Positions 35,899-43,612 of a DNA stretch of 43,743 nt are shown here, one piece after another. The notes under the pieces are model-generated. The model did not search any database, was not told the DNA's origin, and saw only the letters and a list, made by a program, of their open reading frames with translations. The translations under genes and the position numbers were made by a program. The number at the start of each line of letters is the position of its first letter. Positions within the stretch are counted from its first letter, which is position 1. This DNA comes from an uncultured Chitinophagaceae bacterium (lineage in GTDB: Bacteria > Bacteroidota > Bacteroidia > Chitinophagales > Chitinophagaceae). The DNA lies in NCBI GenBank assembly GCA_903830285.1, contig CAIKTE010000112.1, forward strand, positions 1-43,743, in the 5' to 3' direction.

Positions 35899-37203
35899 AT
35901 GAGTTCATTCGAAGTAAGAGGCGGTAAAAAATTAAAGGGAGAGATCATCCCGCAGGGTGCAAAGAATGAAGCATTGCAAATTTTATCTGCAGTATTATTA
36001 ACTGCTGATAAAATAACTGTGTATAATATTCCTGATATCCTCGACGTGAATCTTTTGATCGAATTATTGCAGGAAATGAATGTGAGAACAGAAAGGGTAG
36101 ACCGACATACTTGCATATTTCAGGCCGATGATGTGAACATCGATTATCTGGCATCTGATTCTTTCCGTAAAAAAAGCGGTAAACTGCGTGGTGCTGTAAT
36201 GCTTGCCGGGCCTATGTTAGCTCGTTTTAAAAAAGCATATATCCCAAAACCGGGTGGTGATAAGATCGGCAGAAGAAGATTGGATACACATATCATCGGA
36301 TTCGAAAAGCTTGGTGCAAAATTCGAGTATGATGAAGAACATGGATATTTTCAATTAAGCTCTCCGCAATTAAAAGGAACCTATATGTTACTCGATGAAC
36401 CATCGGTAACAGGAACTGCAAACATAACCATGGCGGCTGTTCTCGCAGAAGGAACCACCACCATTTACAATGCCGCATGCGAACCCTATGTACAGCAATT
36501 ATGTAAGATGCTCATCAGCATGGGTGCAAAGATCGGCGGTGTAGGAAGTAATTTATTAGTAATTGAAGGAGTAGAAAAATTGCATGGCACATCGCATACC
36601 ATGTTGCCCGATATGATCGAAGTGGGAAGTTTTATCGGACTGGCAGCCATGACACAAAGTGAGATCACCATTAAGCATGCAGGTGTTGCACATTTAGGAT
36701 TGATACCTGAAAAATTTCAACAGCTCGGTATTGATTTTAAGATCATGGGTGATGATATTTTTATTCCTGCACAGGATTCTTATGAGATACAAAGTTTTTT
36801 AGATGGCGGCATTCTTACCATCTACGATAATCCATGGCCCGGTTTTACACCCGATCTCTTAAGCATTGTTTTAGTAATTGCCACACAGGCAAAAGGATCT
36901 GTACTTATTCATCAGAAAATGTTCGAGAGTAGATTGTTCTTCGTAGATAAATTAATTGATATGGGCGCACAGATCATTTTGTGCGACCCGCATCGTGCTA
37001 CTGTAATTGGATTAGGTAGAAAGAATAATTTACGCGGCATTACCATGAGCAGTCCTGATATACGTGCCGGACAAGCATTATTAATTGCTGCACTAAGCGC
37101 TGATGGAAAAAGCACGATCCAGAATATTGAACAGATCGACAGAGGTTATCAATACATTGATACGCGATTGAGAAATTTGGGAGCGGATATTAAGAGGATA
37201 TAG
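35899..37203 (+). CDS. murA: UDP-GlcNAc enolpyruvyl transferase MurA, Cys-to-Asp variant
   Basis: A 434-residue MurA, full length. GAKNEAL (catalytic Lys about 22) and the six-fold inside-out barrel pattern are present. The active-site loop reads KPGGDKIGRRRLDTH: Asp 121 stands where E. coli MurA has Cys115. It transfers enolpyruvate from PEP to UDP-GlcNAc, the first step of peptidoglycan synthesis. Cys-to-Asp enzymes are active and not alkylated by fosfomycin (known from Mycobacterium and Chlamydia), so intrinsic resistance of this target is inferred. Confidence 0.96.
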   Translation: MSSFEVRGGKKLKGEIIPQGAKNEALQILSAVLLTADKITVYNIPDILDVNLLIELLQEMNVRTERVDRHTCIFQADDVNIDYLASDSFRKKSGKLRGAVMLAGPMLARFKKAYIPKPGGDKIGRRRLDTHIIGFEKLGAKFEYDEEHGYFQLSSPQLKGTYMLLDEPSVTGTANITMAAVLAEGTTTIYNAACEPYVQQLCKMLISMGAKIGGVGSNLLVIEGVEKLHGTSHTMLPDMIEVGSFIGLAAMTQSEITIKHAGVAHLGLIPEKFQQLGIDFKIMGDDIFIPAQDSYEIQSFLDGGILTIYDNPWPGFTPDLLSIVLVIATQAKGSVLIHQKMFESRLFFVDKLIDMGAQIILCDPHRATVIGLGRKNNLRGITMSSPDIRAGQALLIAALSADGKSTIQNIEQIDRGYQYIDTRLRNLGADIKRI

Positions 37204-37293
37204 ATCGATCTACAATAAAAGAATACTTCGCCGTTTAATAGTAATGATTGTCACTCTGGCTCTAGAAGAGTGATATAAATATCGTTTAAGAAT

Positions 37294-37341
37294 TTCATGG
37301 TTCGAGTGCCTCACCATGACATCACAATTCTTAACTCAATC
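37294..37341. repeat. 48-bp direct repeat, copy A
   Basis: Starts TTCATGGTTCGAGTGCCTCA and ends TTAACTCAATC. Copy B at 37640-37687 differs by one base. The core TTCGAGTGCCTCA (37301-37313) is shared with 43540-43600 and, with one change, 3496-3544. Confidence 0.9.
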
Positions 37342-37401
37342 ATCAATAAAAGAAAAGCCCAGAGGGCTGAAATTTTGGTAGAAGTACAAAAGCATGAGTG
37401 G

Positions 37402-37513
37402 CCAAAGCCCCAAAGGGGCGAAATTATTGTCACATTAATTTTACAATAAAAATATTCGGAGGAAGATCTCTTCAATCGCAATAATAAATAATGCCGCCCC
37501 TCCGGGGCTTTGG
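37402..37513. repeat. Nested inverted repeat between the direct repeats
   Basis: CCAAAGCCCCAAAGGGGCG (37402-37420) pairs with 37495-37513 with two mismatches; further out, the sequence around 37357-37376 pairs imperfectly with TCTACCAAAATATCGCCCCT downstream. A separate perfect hairpin, AATGTTGCTG / CAGCAACATT, lies at 37579-37602. Together these fill the 478-bp gap between murA and the START gene; no coding region is seen. Confidence 0.8.
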
Positions 37514-37639
37514 TTTGCATTTAATGATTTAGTCTACCAAAATATCGCCCCTCCCGGGTCTGTAATTAATTTTTCGCCAATGTTGCTGTTTTCAGCAACA
37601 TTGTATAATGTAAGAGTGACAAAAAAGTCGTTTCATAAA

Positions 37640-37687
37640 TTCATGGTTCGAGTGCCTCACCTTGACATCACAATTCTTAACTCAATC
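37640..37687. repeat. 48-bp direct repeat, copy B
   Basis: Same as copy A but for one base. Its last 6 bp include the stop codon (37682-37684) of the minus-strand START gene, so the repeat junction supplies the end of that reading frame. Confidence 0.9.
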
Positions 37688-38329
37688 TGCAATAAACGCA
37701 AACTTCGCATTCAGGTATTGCGGCAGCTGAATTTGTTCTCTTAATTTCAGGAATGTATCATAAGGGCCATTAGCAATGAAGAGGTTCAGGATCCAGGCTG
37801 GCACGCCGTCTCCCGGATCGATCTGTACACGATATTCTATTTTGAATTTTTTATTCGTAAGCGGTGTGATGATCCAGTTGGCCCTGGAATATCTGACACG
37901 AACAATATGTTTTTTATCGGGTATAAAATCATTTACTCCGTTTGCTTCTACCGATATTATTTTATTGCTGCTGTTTTGCGTAAGTTTTAAATGTGCGATC
38001 AGATCACGGTTTTGAAATGGCCAGGGTGCCTGAATTTCGGTATAGAAAAAAAGATCTGTGTTGCTGTTCTTTTGTAAGAGTTGAGATTTAGTAGCCTTAT
38101 AGACCCATTCGTAATGTTTGTTTACATCCAGCAACACCGCCACCAGTTGAGAGATCCTTCCATCATATTCGCATTCCACTTTTATTTCATCCACTTTAAA
38201 GTTCTTCGTTTTACGGGTGAAGACCTTAATGTTGTTCTTGTCTTTTTTCAATGACCAGTCCTCCTGCGCTTTTCCCGAAAATTGAAAAAGCAGGCAAACG
38301 AATACTAATATGAAAGAGCCATATCTCAA
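37682..38329 (-). CDS. Exported START/SRPBCC-domain protein
   Basis: A 215-residue protein with a signal peptide (1-21, ending SGKAQ). The remainder is a START-like lipid-binding fold: DWSLKKDKNNIKVFTRKTKN, HYEWVYKATKSQLL, PWPFQNRDLIAHL and VPAWILNLFIANGPYDTFLKLRE are typical of this group. It is likely to bind a hydrophobic ligand in the periplasm; the ligand is unknown. Its stop codon falls inside repeat copy B, so the native C-terminus may have been trimmed or replaced. Confidence 0.85.
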   Translation of the reverse strand: MRYGSFILVFVCLLFQFSGKAQEDWSLKKDKNNIKVFTRKTKNFKVDEIKVECEYDGRISQLVAVLLDVNKHYEWVYKATKSQLLQKNSNTDLFFYTEIQAPWPFQNRDLIAHLKLTQNSSNKIISVEANGVNDFIPDKKHIVRVRYSRANWIITPLTNKKFKIEYRVQIDPGDGVPAWILNLFIANGPYDTFLKLREQIQLPQYLNAKFAFIAD

Positions 38330-38558
38330 TCTTCGCTGTTTACTTGTTTATTAAATATACATGGTTTTGAAAGATGGCTCCATCAAATCCTATACACCGG
38401 ATCTTCCTCATTATAGCCCGGTCGAACAGCAGCCGAATCTCAGCCGAACAAATGATGCTGGATTTTTTGGGGAATGGATTCCCGAAAAAAACGACCTTTT
38501 CTACCCTTCCAAAAAAGAATTTTTATTTTTCTTTTCCTAGTGCCACAAGGGTTTCATT

Positions 38559-38668
38559 GGGGTGCATGCACCCCCTGCACCCCAAACGCTTTTGTTTTTG
38601 CATTTGCTTTGTTCCTGCAAATGTTCAACTGCAGTGAAGGTTTGCAAACCTGCCCGGCGCCGGGCAGG
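38559..38668 (+). promoter_or_regulatory. Cluster of five short palindromes upstream of the orphan gene
   Basis: In 110 bp: GGGGTGCATGCACCCC (38559-38574), CATTTGC/GCAAATG (38601-38607 and 38617-38623), ACTGCAGT (38628-38635), GGTTTGCAAACC (38639-38650) and CCTGCCCGGCGCCGGGCAGG (38649-38668); the last two share 2 bp. All are perfect. They precede the gene at 38706 by 38-147 bp and may be operators or a structured leader. The rest of 38330-38705 shows nothing. Confidence 0.7.
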
Positions 38669-38705
38669 CGGAATTCAATTTTATCAATTTTTAAAACCAT
38701 TTATC

Positions 38706-39266
38706 ATGGCAAAAAATAAAAACAATGTTGTGATCAAGGGCATGAGCGGCAAATTCGCAGATATGCTCGTTTTTTCGCAACGCTTCGGACAAACCATCGT
38801 GGGCAAAGTGCCCCTGAGGTCCGGAACATCCACGGCCGGTCAGCTGGCTGTGCGGGAAAAATTCTCACAGGCCACCATTTATGCAGTATCGGCCATCAGC
38901 GATGCGGCCACTAAAAAGGATTATGAGGATATGGCCATTCCCAGCCAAAGCGCTTATAATCTGGCCATCGCCGATTTCTTCAATGCGCCGCAGATCTTAT
39001 CGACCGACACGGCAGCTTACAGCGGCAATATCGGAGGCCTGATCAAAGTGAAGGCCAAAGACGATTTCCGTGTGGCTAAAGTAACGGTGATTATCAGCAA
39101 GGCGAATGGAACAGTAGTAGAACAGGGTGATGCCGTAAGCACAAACGGTGTTGACTGGGTCTATACGGCCACTATTGCCAATAGTGCTTATTCCGGTAAC
39201 AAAGTGAAAGTACAGGTGAAAGATCTGCCGGGTAATTTGACCGAAGCAGAATCTACCCTTGCTTAG
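38706..39266 (+). CDS. Orphan protein of unknown function, GC-richer than neighbours
   Basis: A 186-residue protein without signal peptide. It starts MAKNKNNVVIKGMSGKFADMLVF, a form (short basic start, then a G-(M/L)-SGK-x-x-D/N-x-(L/I)-VF segment) I have seen in Bacteroidota hypothetical proteins. Residues 1-95 are helical and basic to mixed; about 100-186 look like a beta-sandwich (VKAKDDFRVAKVTVIISKANG to KVQVKDLPGNLTEAE), possibly Ig-like. The reading frame continues 48 codons upstream, but the ATG at 38706 after the palindromes is preferred. Codons are richer in G and C than flanking genes, hinting at transfer. No function is assigned. Confidence 0.75.
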   Translation: MAKNKNNVVIKGMSGKFADMLVFSQRFGQTIVGKVPLRSGTSTAGQLAVREKFSQATIYAVSAISDAATKKDYEDMAIPSQSAYNLAIADFFNAPQILSTDTAAYSGNIGGLIKVKAKDDFRVAKVTVIISKANGTVVEQGDAVSTNGVDWVYTATIANSAYSGNKVKVQVKDLPGNLTEAESTLA

Positions 39267-39300
39267 AACAATTGCCCTTTTTTGATTCTTCCCAAAATAG

Positions 39301-39328
39301 ACTGCTCCCGAAAGGGGGCAGTTTATTT
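39301..39328 (+). terminator. Terminator of the orphan gene
   Basis: Stem ACTGCTCCC / GGGGGCAGT (39301-39309 and 39314-39322, one G-U pair), GAAA tetraloop, then TTATTT. It lies 34 bp after the stop. Confidence 0.85.
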
Positions 39329-39390
39329 GACAATTCTAATCGATACTAAAATAAAGAGCATATTCAATGATCAAACTCGTTTATAAAACA

Positions 39391-39499
39391 AAAAAAGCCC
39401 CGCTGTTTAAGCGAGGCCTGGGTTTTTGCTTTTCAACCTACCCGATTATGAGATTATTTTGTTGTTCTTAATCATTACCCCCCGATATTTCATAAGAAC
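39391..39499 (-). ncRNA. Candidate small RNA of about 110 nt
   Basis: A promoter (39504-39534) and a terminator bracket a non-coding stretch on the minus strand. The 5' part folds through TGTTCTTA / TAAGAACA (plus-strand 39463-39470 and 39493-39500) with a G6-containing loop. The terminator stem (39397-39404 with 39410-39417) has a U-G pair on the minus strand but a C-A mismatch on the plus strand, and its T run is on the minus strand, which fixes the direction. A 15-codon ATG frame near the 5' end is possible. No known RNA family is recognised. Confidence 0.6.
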
Positions 39500-39503
39500 A
39501 GAA

Positions 39504-39534
39504 CAAAAATATAAGGCCCTGGTTTTCTGTGCAA
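39504..39534 (-). promoter_or_regulatory. Promoter of the candidate small RNA
   Basis: On the minus strand: TTG (39534-39532), 20 bp, TATTTTTG (39511-39504). Boxes and spacing are identical to the tRNA-Lys promoter at 39721-39751. Confidence 0.7.
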
Positions 39535-39593
39535 GGGGGAAAACACCCATTTTTATGTAAGGATTTCATCAAGAGTTGGCAACCTTAAAATAA

Positions 39594-39626
39594 AAAGCCG
39601 CTAATACAGAATGTAAAAGCGGCTTT
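39594..39626 (-). terminator. Terminator of tRNA-Lys
   Basis: Nine-bp stem AAAGCCGCT / AGCGGCTTT (39594-39602 and 39618-39626) followed by a T-rich tail on the minus strand, 4 bp after the tRNA. Confidence 0.9.
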
Positions 39627-39630
39627 ACTG

Positions 39631-39704
39631 TGACCCCTCAGGGACTCGAACCCTGGACCTACTGATTAAGAGTCAGTAGCTCTAACCAGCTGAGCTAAGG
39701 AGTC
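39631..39704 (-). tRNA. tRNA-Lys (anticodon CTT)
   Basis: Minus-strand cloverleaf of 74 nt without encoded CCA. Acceptor arm GACTCCT / AGGGGTC (one G-T), D arm with AGCTCAGCTGGTTAGAGCT, anticodon loop CTCTTAA giving CTT, and the T arm with GGTTCGAGTCC. It has a clean promoter and terminator. Confidence 0.96.
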
Positions 39705-39720
39705 GTAAAAATTTGGACGG

Positions 39721-39751
39721 CAAAAATACGGCAATAGAGCTTTCCACACAA
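39721..39751 (-). promoter_or_regulatory. tRNA-Lys promoter
   Basis: On the minus strand: TTG (39751-39749), 20 bp, TATTTTTG (39728-39721), about 17 bp before the tRNA 5' end. It matches the Bacteroidota -33/-7 consensus. Confidence 0.8.
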
Positions 39752-39813
39752 TTATTCATTTTAAAAATCTGTTTCCTGTATAAAAGGCAGGAAGATTATT
39801 GTAATTTGAGTAG

Positions 39814-40527
39814 GTGAAGTCCCCCCTTCCATATCATATCCTGCCTCTTGGCGATCATGCACTGACCATTGAATTGGGTAACAGCATTGATGCATCTGTC
39901 AATCAAAATTGTATTGCCGTCTTTCACCAATTGAAACAGGCAGGACTTGCATTTGTCAAAGACATTATTCCGGCCTATGCTTCCGTAACAGTCGTATATG
40001 ATGTGACTGCCATCAGGAAAGAAAAGCCATCGGCCTATTTATTCATGAAAGAAAAACTGGAAATATTGTTGGCAGGGATGGACCTTGATCAACCGGTCTC
40101 GCATCGAAAAATAGAGATCCCGGTTTGCTATGATCTTTCACTGGGCATCGATCTGCAGGAAATGTCGCAAGAAAAAAACATGTCCATCGAAGAGATCATA
40201 CAAATGCATACAAACAAATCATATCGTGTATTCATGATCGGTTTCCTTCCCGGATTTGCCTATATGGGTTCGGTGGATGAAAAGATCATTACAGCAAGAC
40301 GGATACAGCCCCGAACTAATGTGGCTGCAGGAAGCGTGGGTATTGCAGGAGAACAAACGGGCATCTATCCTTTGGATTCTCCCGGGGGATGGAATATTAT
40401 CGGACAAACACCATTGAAATTATTTGATGCAAAAAGAGAGAATCCGGTGCTGCTGGAAGCAGGTGATATGGTAAGTTTTACTGCTATTGACATAAATGAG
40501 TTTCATATTATAAAAGGGTCCATTTGA
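39814..40527 (+). CDS. pxpB: 5-oxoprolinase subunit PxpB
   Basis: A 237-residue KipI/PxpB-family protein: YHILPLGDHALTIELG at the N-terminus, MIGFLPGFAYMGSVDEKI with the conserved GFxPGFxYL-type motif, and TGIYPLDSPGGWNIIG. PxpABC hydrolyses 5-oxoproline (pyroglutamate) to glutamate with ATP, a damage-repair and salvage role in the cytoplasm. It starts at GTG; no ATG fits. Its last codons overlap pxpC by 4 bp. First gene of a four-gene coupled operon. Confidence 0.95.
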   Translation: MKSPLPYHILPLGDHALTIELGNSIDASVNQNCIAVFHQLKQAGLAFVKDIIPAYASVTVVYDVTAIRKEKPSAYLFMKEKLEILLAGMDLDQPVSHRKIEIPVCYDLSLGIDLQEMSQEKNMSIEEIIQMHTNKSYRVFMIGFLPGFAYMGSVDEKIITARRIQPRTNVAAGSVGIAGEQTGIYPLDSPGGWNIIGQTPLKLFDAKRENPVLLEAGDMVSFTAIDINEFHIIKGSI

Positions 40528-41528
40528 GTATACAGATCATCAAACAAGGCATGGCAGACAGTATCCAGGACAACGGAAGATATGGATACCAGCATCTCGG
40601 GATCAACCCCAATGGTGTAATGGATCCTATTGCCGCGACTGCAGCCAACCTGCTCGTGGGCAATGATCTGAATGATGCAGTACTCGAAATGCATTTTCCC
40701 GCTTCTGTTATCTTATTCAAACAACAATCACTGATCGCCATTTGCGGTGCCGATCTTTTGGCCATGATCAATGATGTTTTTGTTCCTGTTAATACACCCA
40801 TCATCATCGAAAAAAATTGTGTCCTGCATTTCAAGAAACCATTGAGTGGTGCTCGTACATATCTGGCCGTGAAAGGGGGATTCGATCTGCAACCATGGCT
40901 GGGCAGTTATAGTACGAACACAAAAGCTGTGGCAGGTGGCTTTGAAGGAAGGAATCTGAAGAAGCATGATGAGATCCGTTTCAGAGCAGCTGTTCAAAAA
41001 TATGATGCTGTCCTCAATGGCAAGGACTGCGAGATCTTGCAATGGAAAGCATCGGTAAAAAATTTCTATGCTGCCGGCAATATCTTGCGGATCACAACAG
41101 GTTCCGAATATGATTGGTTGAATGAAGATGCAAAAAAATTATTGCTATCCTCTTCCTTCACGATCAGTAATCAAAGCGACAGGATGGGTTATAGGATGAA
41201 GGGAGATAATTTGGCTATCGAAAATAAACAGCAATTAATTTCAACTGCTGTAACAAAAGGAACCCTTCAATTATTGCCCGATGGTCAGTTCATTATTCTT
41301 ATGGCCGATCACCAAACAACCGGGGGCTATCCGAAAATAGCACATGTGATCTCTGCCGATATTCCAACACTGGCACAATTGAATGCGGGTGAAAAAATTC
41401 AATTCAATATCATTGGTCAACAGGAAGCAGAAGGGATATTATTTGATCAACAGCAACAATTGCAGCAATTGCAAAATGCATGCAGTTTTCCTTTACTAAA
41501 ATTCAAACAGCAATATGCGATCAATTGA
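40524..41528 (+). CDS. pxpC: 5-oxoprolinase subunit PxpC
   Basis: A 334-residue KipA/PxpC (biotin-dependent carboxylase-related) protein: GMADSIQDNGRYGYQHLGINPNGVMDP, TGSEYDWLNE, SNQSDRMGYRM and ILMADHQTTGGYPKIAHV are all family sections. It starts at TTG within TTGA, overlapping the pxpB stop. Its 3' end overlaps pxpA by 14 bp. It pairs with PxpB in the ATP-dependent part of the reaction. Confidence 0.95.
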   Translation: MSIQIIKQGMADSIQDNGRYGYQHLGINPNGVMDPIAATAANLLVGNDLNDAVLEMHFPASVILFKQQSLIAICGADLLAMINDVFVPVNTPIIIEKNCVLHFKKPLSGARTYLAVKGGFDLQPWLGSYSTNTKAVAGGFEGRNLKKHDEIRFRAAVQKYDAVLNGKDCEILQWKASVKNFYAAGNILRITTGSEYDWLNEDAKKLLLSSSFTISNQSDRMGYRMKGDNLAIENKQQLISTAVTKGTLQLLPDGQFIILMADHQTTGGYPKIAHVISADIPTLAQLNAGEKIQFNIIGQQEAEGILFDQQQQLQQLQNACSFPLLKFKQQYAIN

Positions 41529-42255
41529 TCTGAATTGTGATATGGGTGAAGGCCTCAGCAATGATGCTGCACTGATGCCCTTTATCAGCAGTGCCAATAT
41601 TGCCTGTTGCTATCATGCCGGAACCTTGGAGACCATGCAGCAAACCGTTGAGTTGGCCGTCCAACATCATGTTGCAGTTGGTGCACATCCCGGTTTTGCG
41701 GACAAAGAAAATTTCGGGAGAACAGAAATGATGCTACCGCAAAAAGCTTTGTACAGTCTGGTGTCGGCACAGATCATTGCCTTGTATAAGATCTGCATTC
41801 AACAGGAGATAAGCCTGCATCATGTAAAACCGCATGGCGCTTTGTACAATATGGCAGCGAGAGATGCTGAAACCGCAAACACCATTGCACAAGCCATAAA
41901 AGATATTGATGAGAATATTATTCTCTACGGATTAAGCGGCAGTCATTTGATCAGCGAAGCCAATAAACTAAATTTAAAAACGGTGAGTGAGGTTTTTGCA
42001 GACCGAACCTATCAGGATGATGGCAGTTTAACTTCACGCAAAGAAAAGAATGCATTGATCGAAGATGAAAATGTATCAGTGCAACAAGTTTTACAAATGA
42101 TACTGCAACAAACAGTGACGAGCGTTTCGGGTAAACCCGTTAATATTGTTGCAGAAACGGTTTGCATTCACGGCGATGGAAAACATGCCGTTGCGTTTGC
42201 AAAAAAAATAGATCAAACCCTCAAACAATATCATATTGAGATCAAGGCTTTTTAA
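41515..42255 (+). CDS. pxpA: 5-oxoprolinase subunit PxpA (LamB/YcsF)
   Basis: A 246-residue LamB/YcsF protein: SIDLNCDMGEGLSNDAALMPFISSANIACCYHAG, VGAHPGFADKENFGR, HHVKPHGALYNMAA and VSEVFADRTYQDDGSL are intact. The Asp and His residues of these motifs form the likely active site. It starts at ATG inside pxpC and is overlapped by 20 bp by the transporter. Confidence 0.96.
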   Translation: MRSIDLNCDMGEGLSNDAALMPFISSANIACCYHAGTLETMQQTVELAVQHHVAVGAHPGFADKENFGRTEMMLPQKALYSLVSAQIIALYKICIQQEISLHHVKPHGALYNMAARDAETANTIAQAIKDIDENIILYGLSGSHLISEANKLNLKTVSEVFADRTYQDDGSLTSRKEKNALIEDENVSVQQVLQMILQQTVTSVSGKPVNIVAETVCIHGDGKHAVAFAKKIDQTLKQYHIEIKAF

Positions 42256-43438
42256 GAATTCCCATTTACGCGTTGGCGGTGCCGGCCTGGGTGCTGCATT
42301 TCTCATGGCTAATTCATCCATTGGTCCTGGCTTTCTTACACAAACCACTGTCTTCACTCAACAGCTACTCACCAGTTTTGGATTTGTGATCATTGTTTCA
42401 GTGCTCCTGGATATTGGCGCACAATTAAATACCTGGCGCATCTTAACGATGAGTGAAATGCGTGCACAGGATCTGTCCAATCAGTTATTACCGGGGCTTG
42501 GATATTTTTTATGTGCCATGGTAGTAATGGGTGGTTTTGCATTCAATATCGGAAATATCGCAGGATGCGGACTAGGTATCAATGTATTAACAGGGCTGAG
42601 TTTTGAGAAAGGGGCCATCATCAGTTGTGTGATCGCATTGATCTTATTCTGGGTAAGAGAGATCGGTAAAATGCTGGATGGTTTCACCAAGATCTTAGGC
42701 ACATTAAAGATCATGCTTACTCTGTTCATTGCGTATGCGGCGCATCCGCCATTACTCGATAGTATACATCATACATTCATTCCTGAAAAATTATCTACTG
42801 CAGCCATCGTTACTATTGTTGGTGGAACAGTAGGAGGGTATATCACATTCTCCGGCGCACATCGCTTGTTAGATGCAGGCATAAAAGGAAAAGGAAGTAT
42901 TCATGAGGTCAATAAAAGTGCGATCAGCGGCATCATCATTTCCACCATCATGCGATTCATTTTATTTCTGGCGGTGGTGGGTGTTGTGATCAAAGGAGTC
43001 GTATTGGATAATAATAATCCTGCTGCCACTGTTTTTCAAACTGCTGCAGGAAATTTTGGTCTGCGCATTTTTGGTGTAGTATTATGGAGTGCTGCTATCT
43101 CTTCGGTGGTAGGTGCGGCATATACCTCTGTTTCTTTCTTTAAAACATTTCATCCTTTATTCATCAAATACGAACGACTCTGCATTTCTATATTCATTAT
43201 TCTTTCTACTTGCATCTTTGTATTCATTGGAAAACCCAGACAATTATTATTATTCGCGGGTATTGCTAATGGTTTTATTTTACCGATCGCACTGGCCATC
43301 ATTTTAATTGCGGCAAACAACAGCAAATTAATGAAGGGTTATAAGCATCCTTTGTGGATGCGGCTTTCGGGCTGGCTTGTGGTAGCAGCCATGGGTTGGA
43401 TGAGTATACTCACCGTTTACGATTGGGCGAACAAATGA
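42236..43438 (+). CDS. NRAMP-related transporter without the metal-site motifs
   Basis: A 400-residue membrane protein with about ten or eleven helices and the NRAMP fold; it resembles B. subtilis YcsG, also encoded beside ycsF (pxpA). NRAMP metal transporters carry DPGN in TM1 and MPH in TM6. Here TM1 reads SSIGPGF (residues 27-33) and TM6 reads GGTVGGYITFSGAHR (196-210), so the metal ligands are absent. A non-metal substrate, such as 5-oxoproline or a small acid, is inferred from the operon. The TTG start overlaps pxpA by 20 bp; the next ATG is inside TM1. Confidence 0.9.
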   Translation: MRSRLFKNSHLRVGGAGLGAAFLMANSSIGPGFLTQTTVFTQQLLTSFGFVIIVSVLLDIGAQLNTWRILTMSEMRAQDLSNQLLPGLGYFLCAMVVMGGFAFNIGNIAGCGLGINVLTGLSFEKGAIISCVIALILFWVREIGKMLDGFTKILGTLKIMLTLFIAYAAHPPLLDSIHHTFIPEKLSTAAIVTIVGGTVGGYITFSGAHRLLDAGIKGKGSIHEVNKSAISGIIISTIMRFILFLAVVGVVIKGVVLDNNNPAATVFQTAAGNFGLRIFGVVLWSAAISSVVGAAYTSVSFFKTFHPLFIKYERLCISIFIILSTCIFVFIGKPRQLLLFAGIANGFILPIALAIILIAANNSKLMKGYKHPLWMRLSGWLVVAAMGWMSILTVYDWANK

Positions 43439-43539
43439 TTTTTTTACAAGCGGTAGATTTTCCATGCTGCAGTGCTTGCGTCGCACTCTTGTACTGCATA
43501 ACTTTATTGAACAATAATAATTGAAAGAGTACTGTCATG

Positions 43540-43600
43540 CTGAGGCACTCGAAGCATGATTTAATAACCGACAATTAACTTCACCCTTCGAGTGCCTCAG
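43540..43600. repeat. Inverted repeat with CTGAGGCACTCGAAG arms
   Basis: Perfect 15-bp arms (43540-43554 and 43586-43600) containing the TTCGAGTGCCTCA core in both orientations. The left arm also sits inside CATGC / GCATG. It lies between convergent genes, like the copies at 3496 and 37294. The rest of 43439-43612 shows nothing else. Confidence 0.85.
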
Positions 43601-43612
43601 GGTTGTAAGTGT

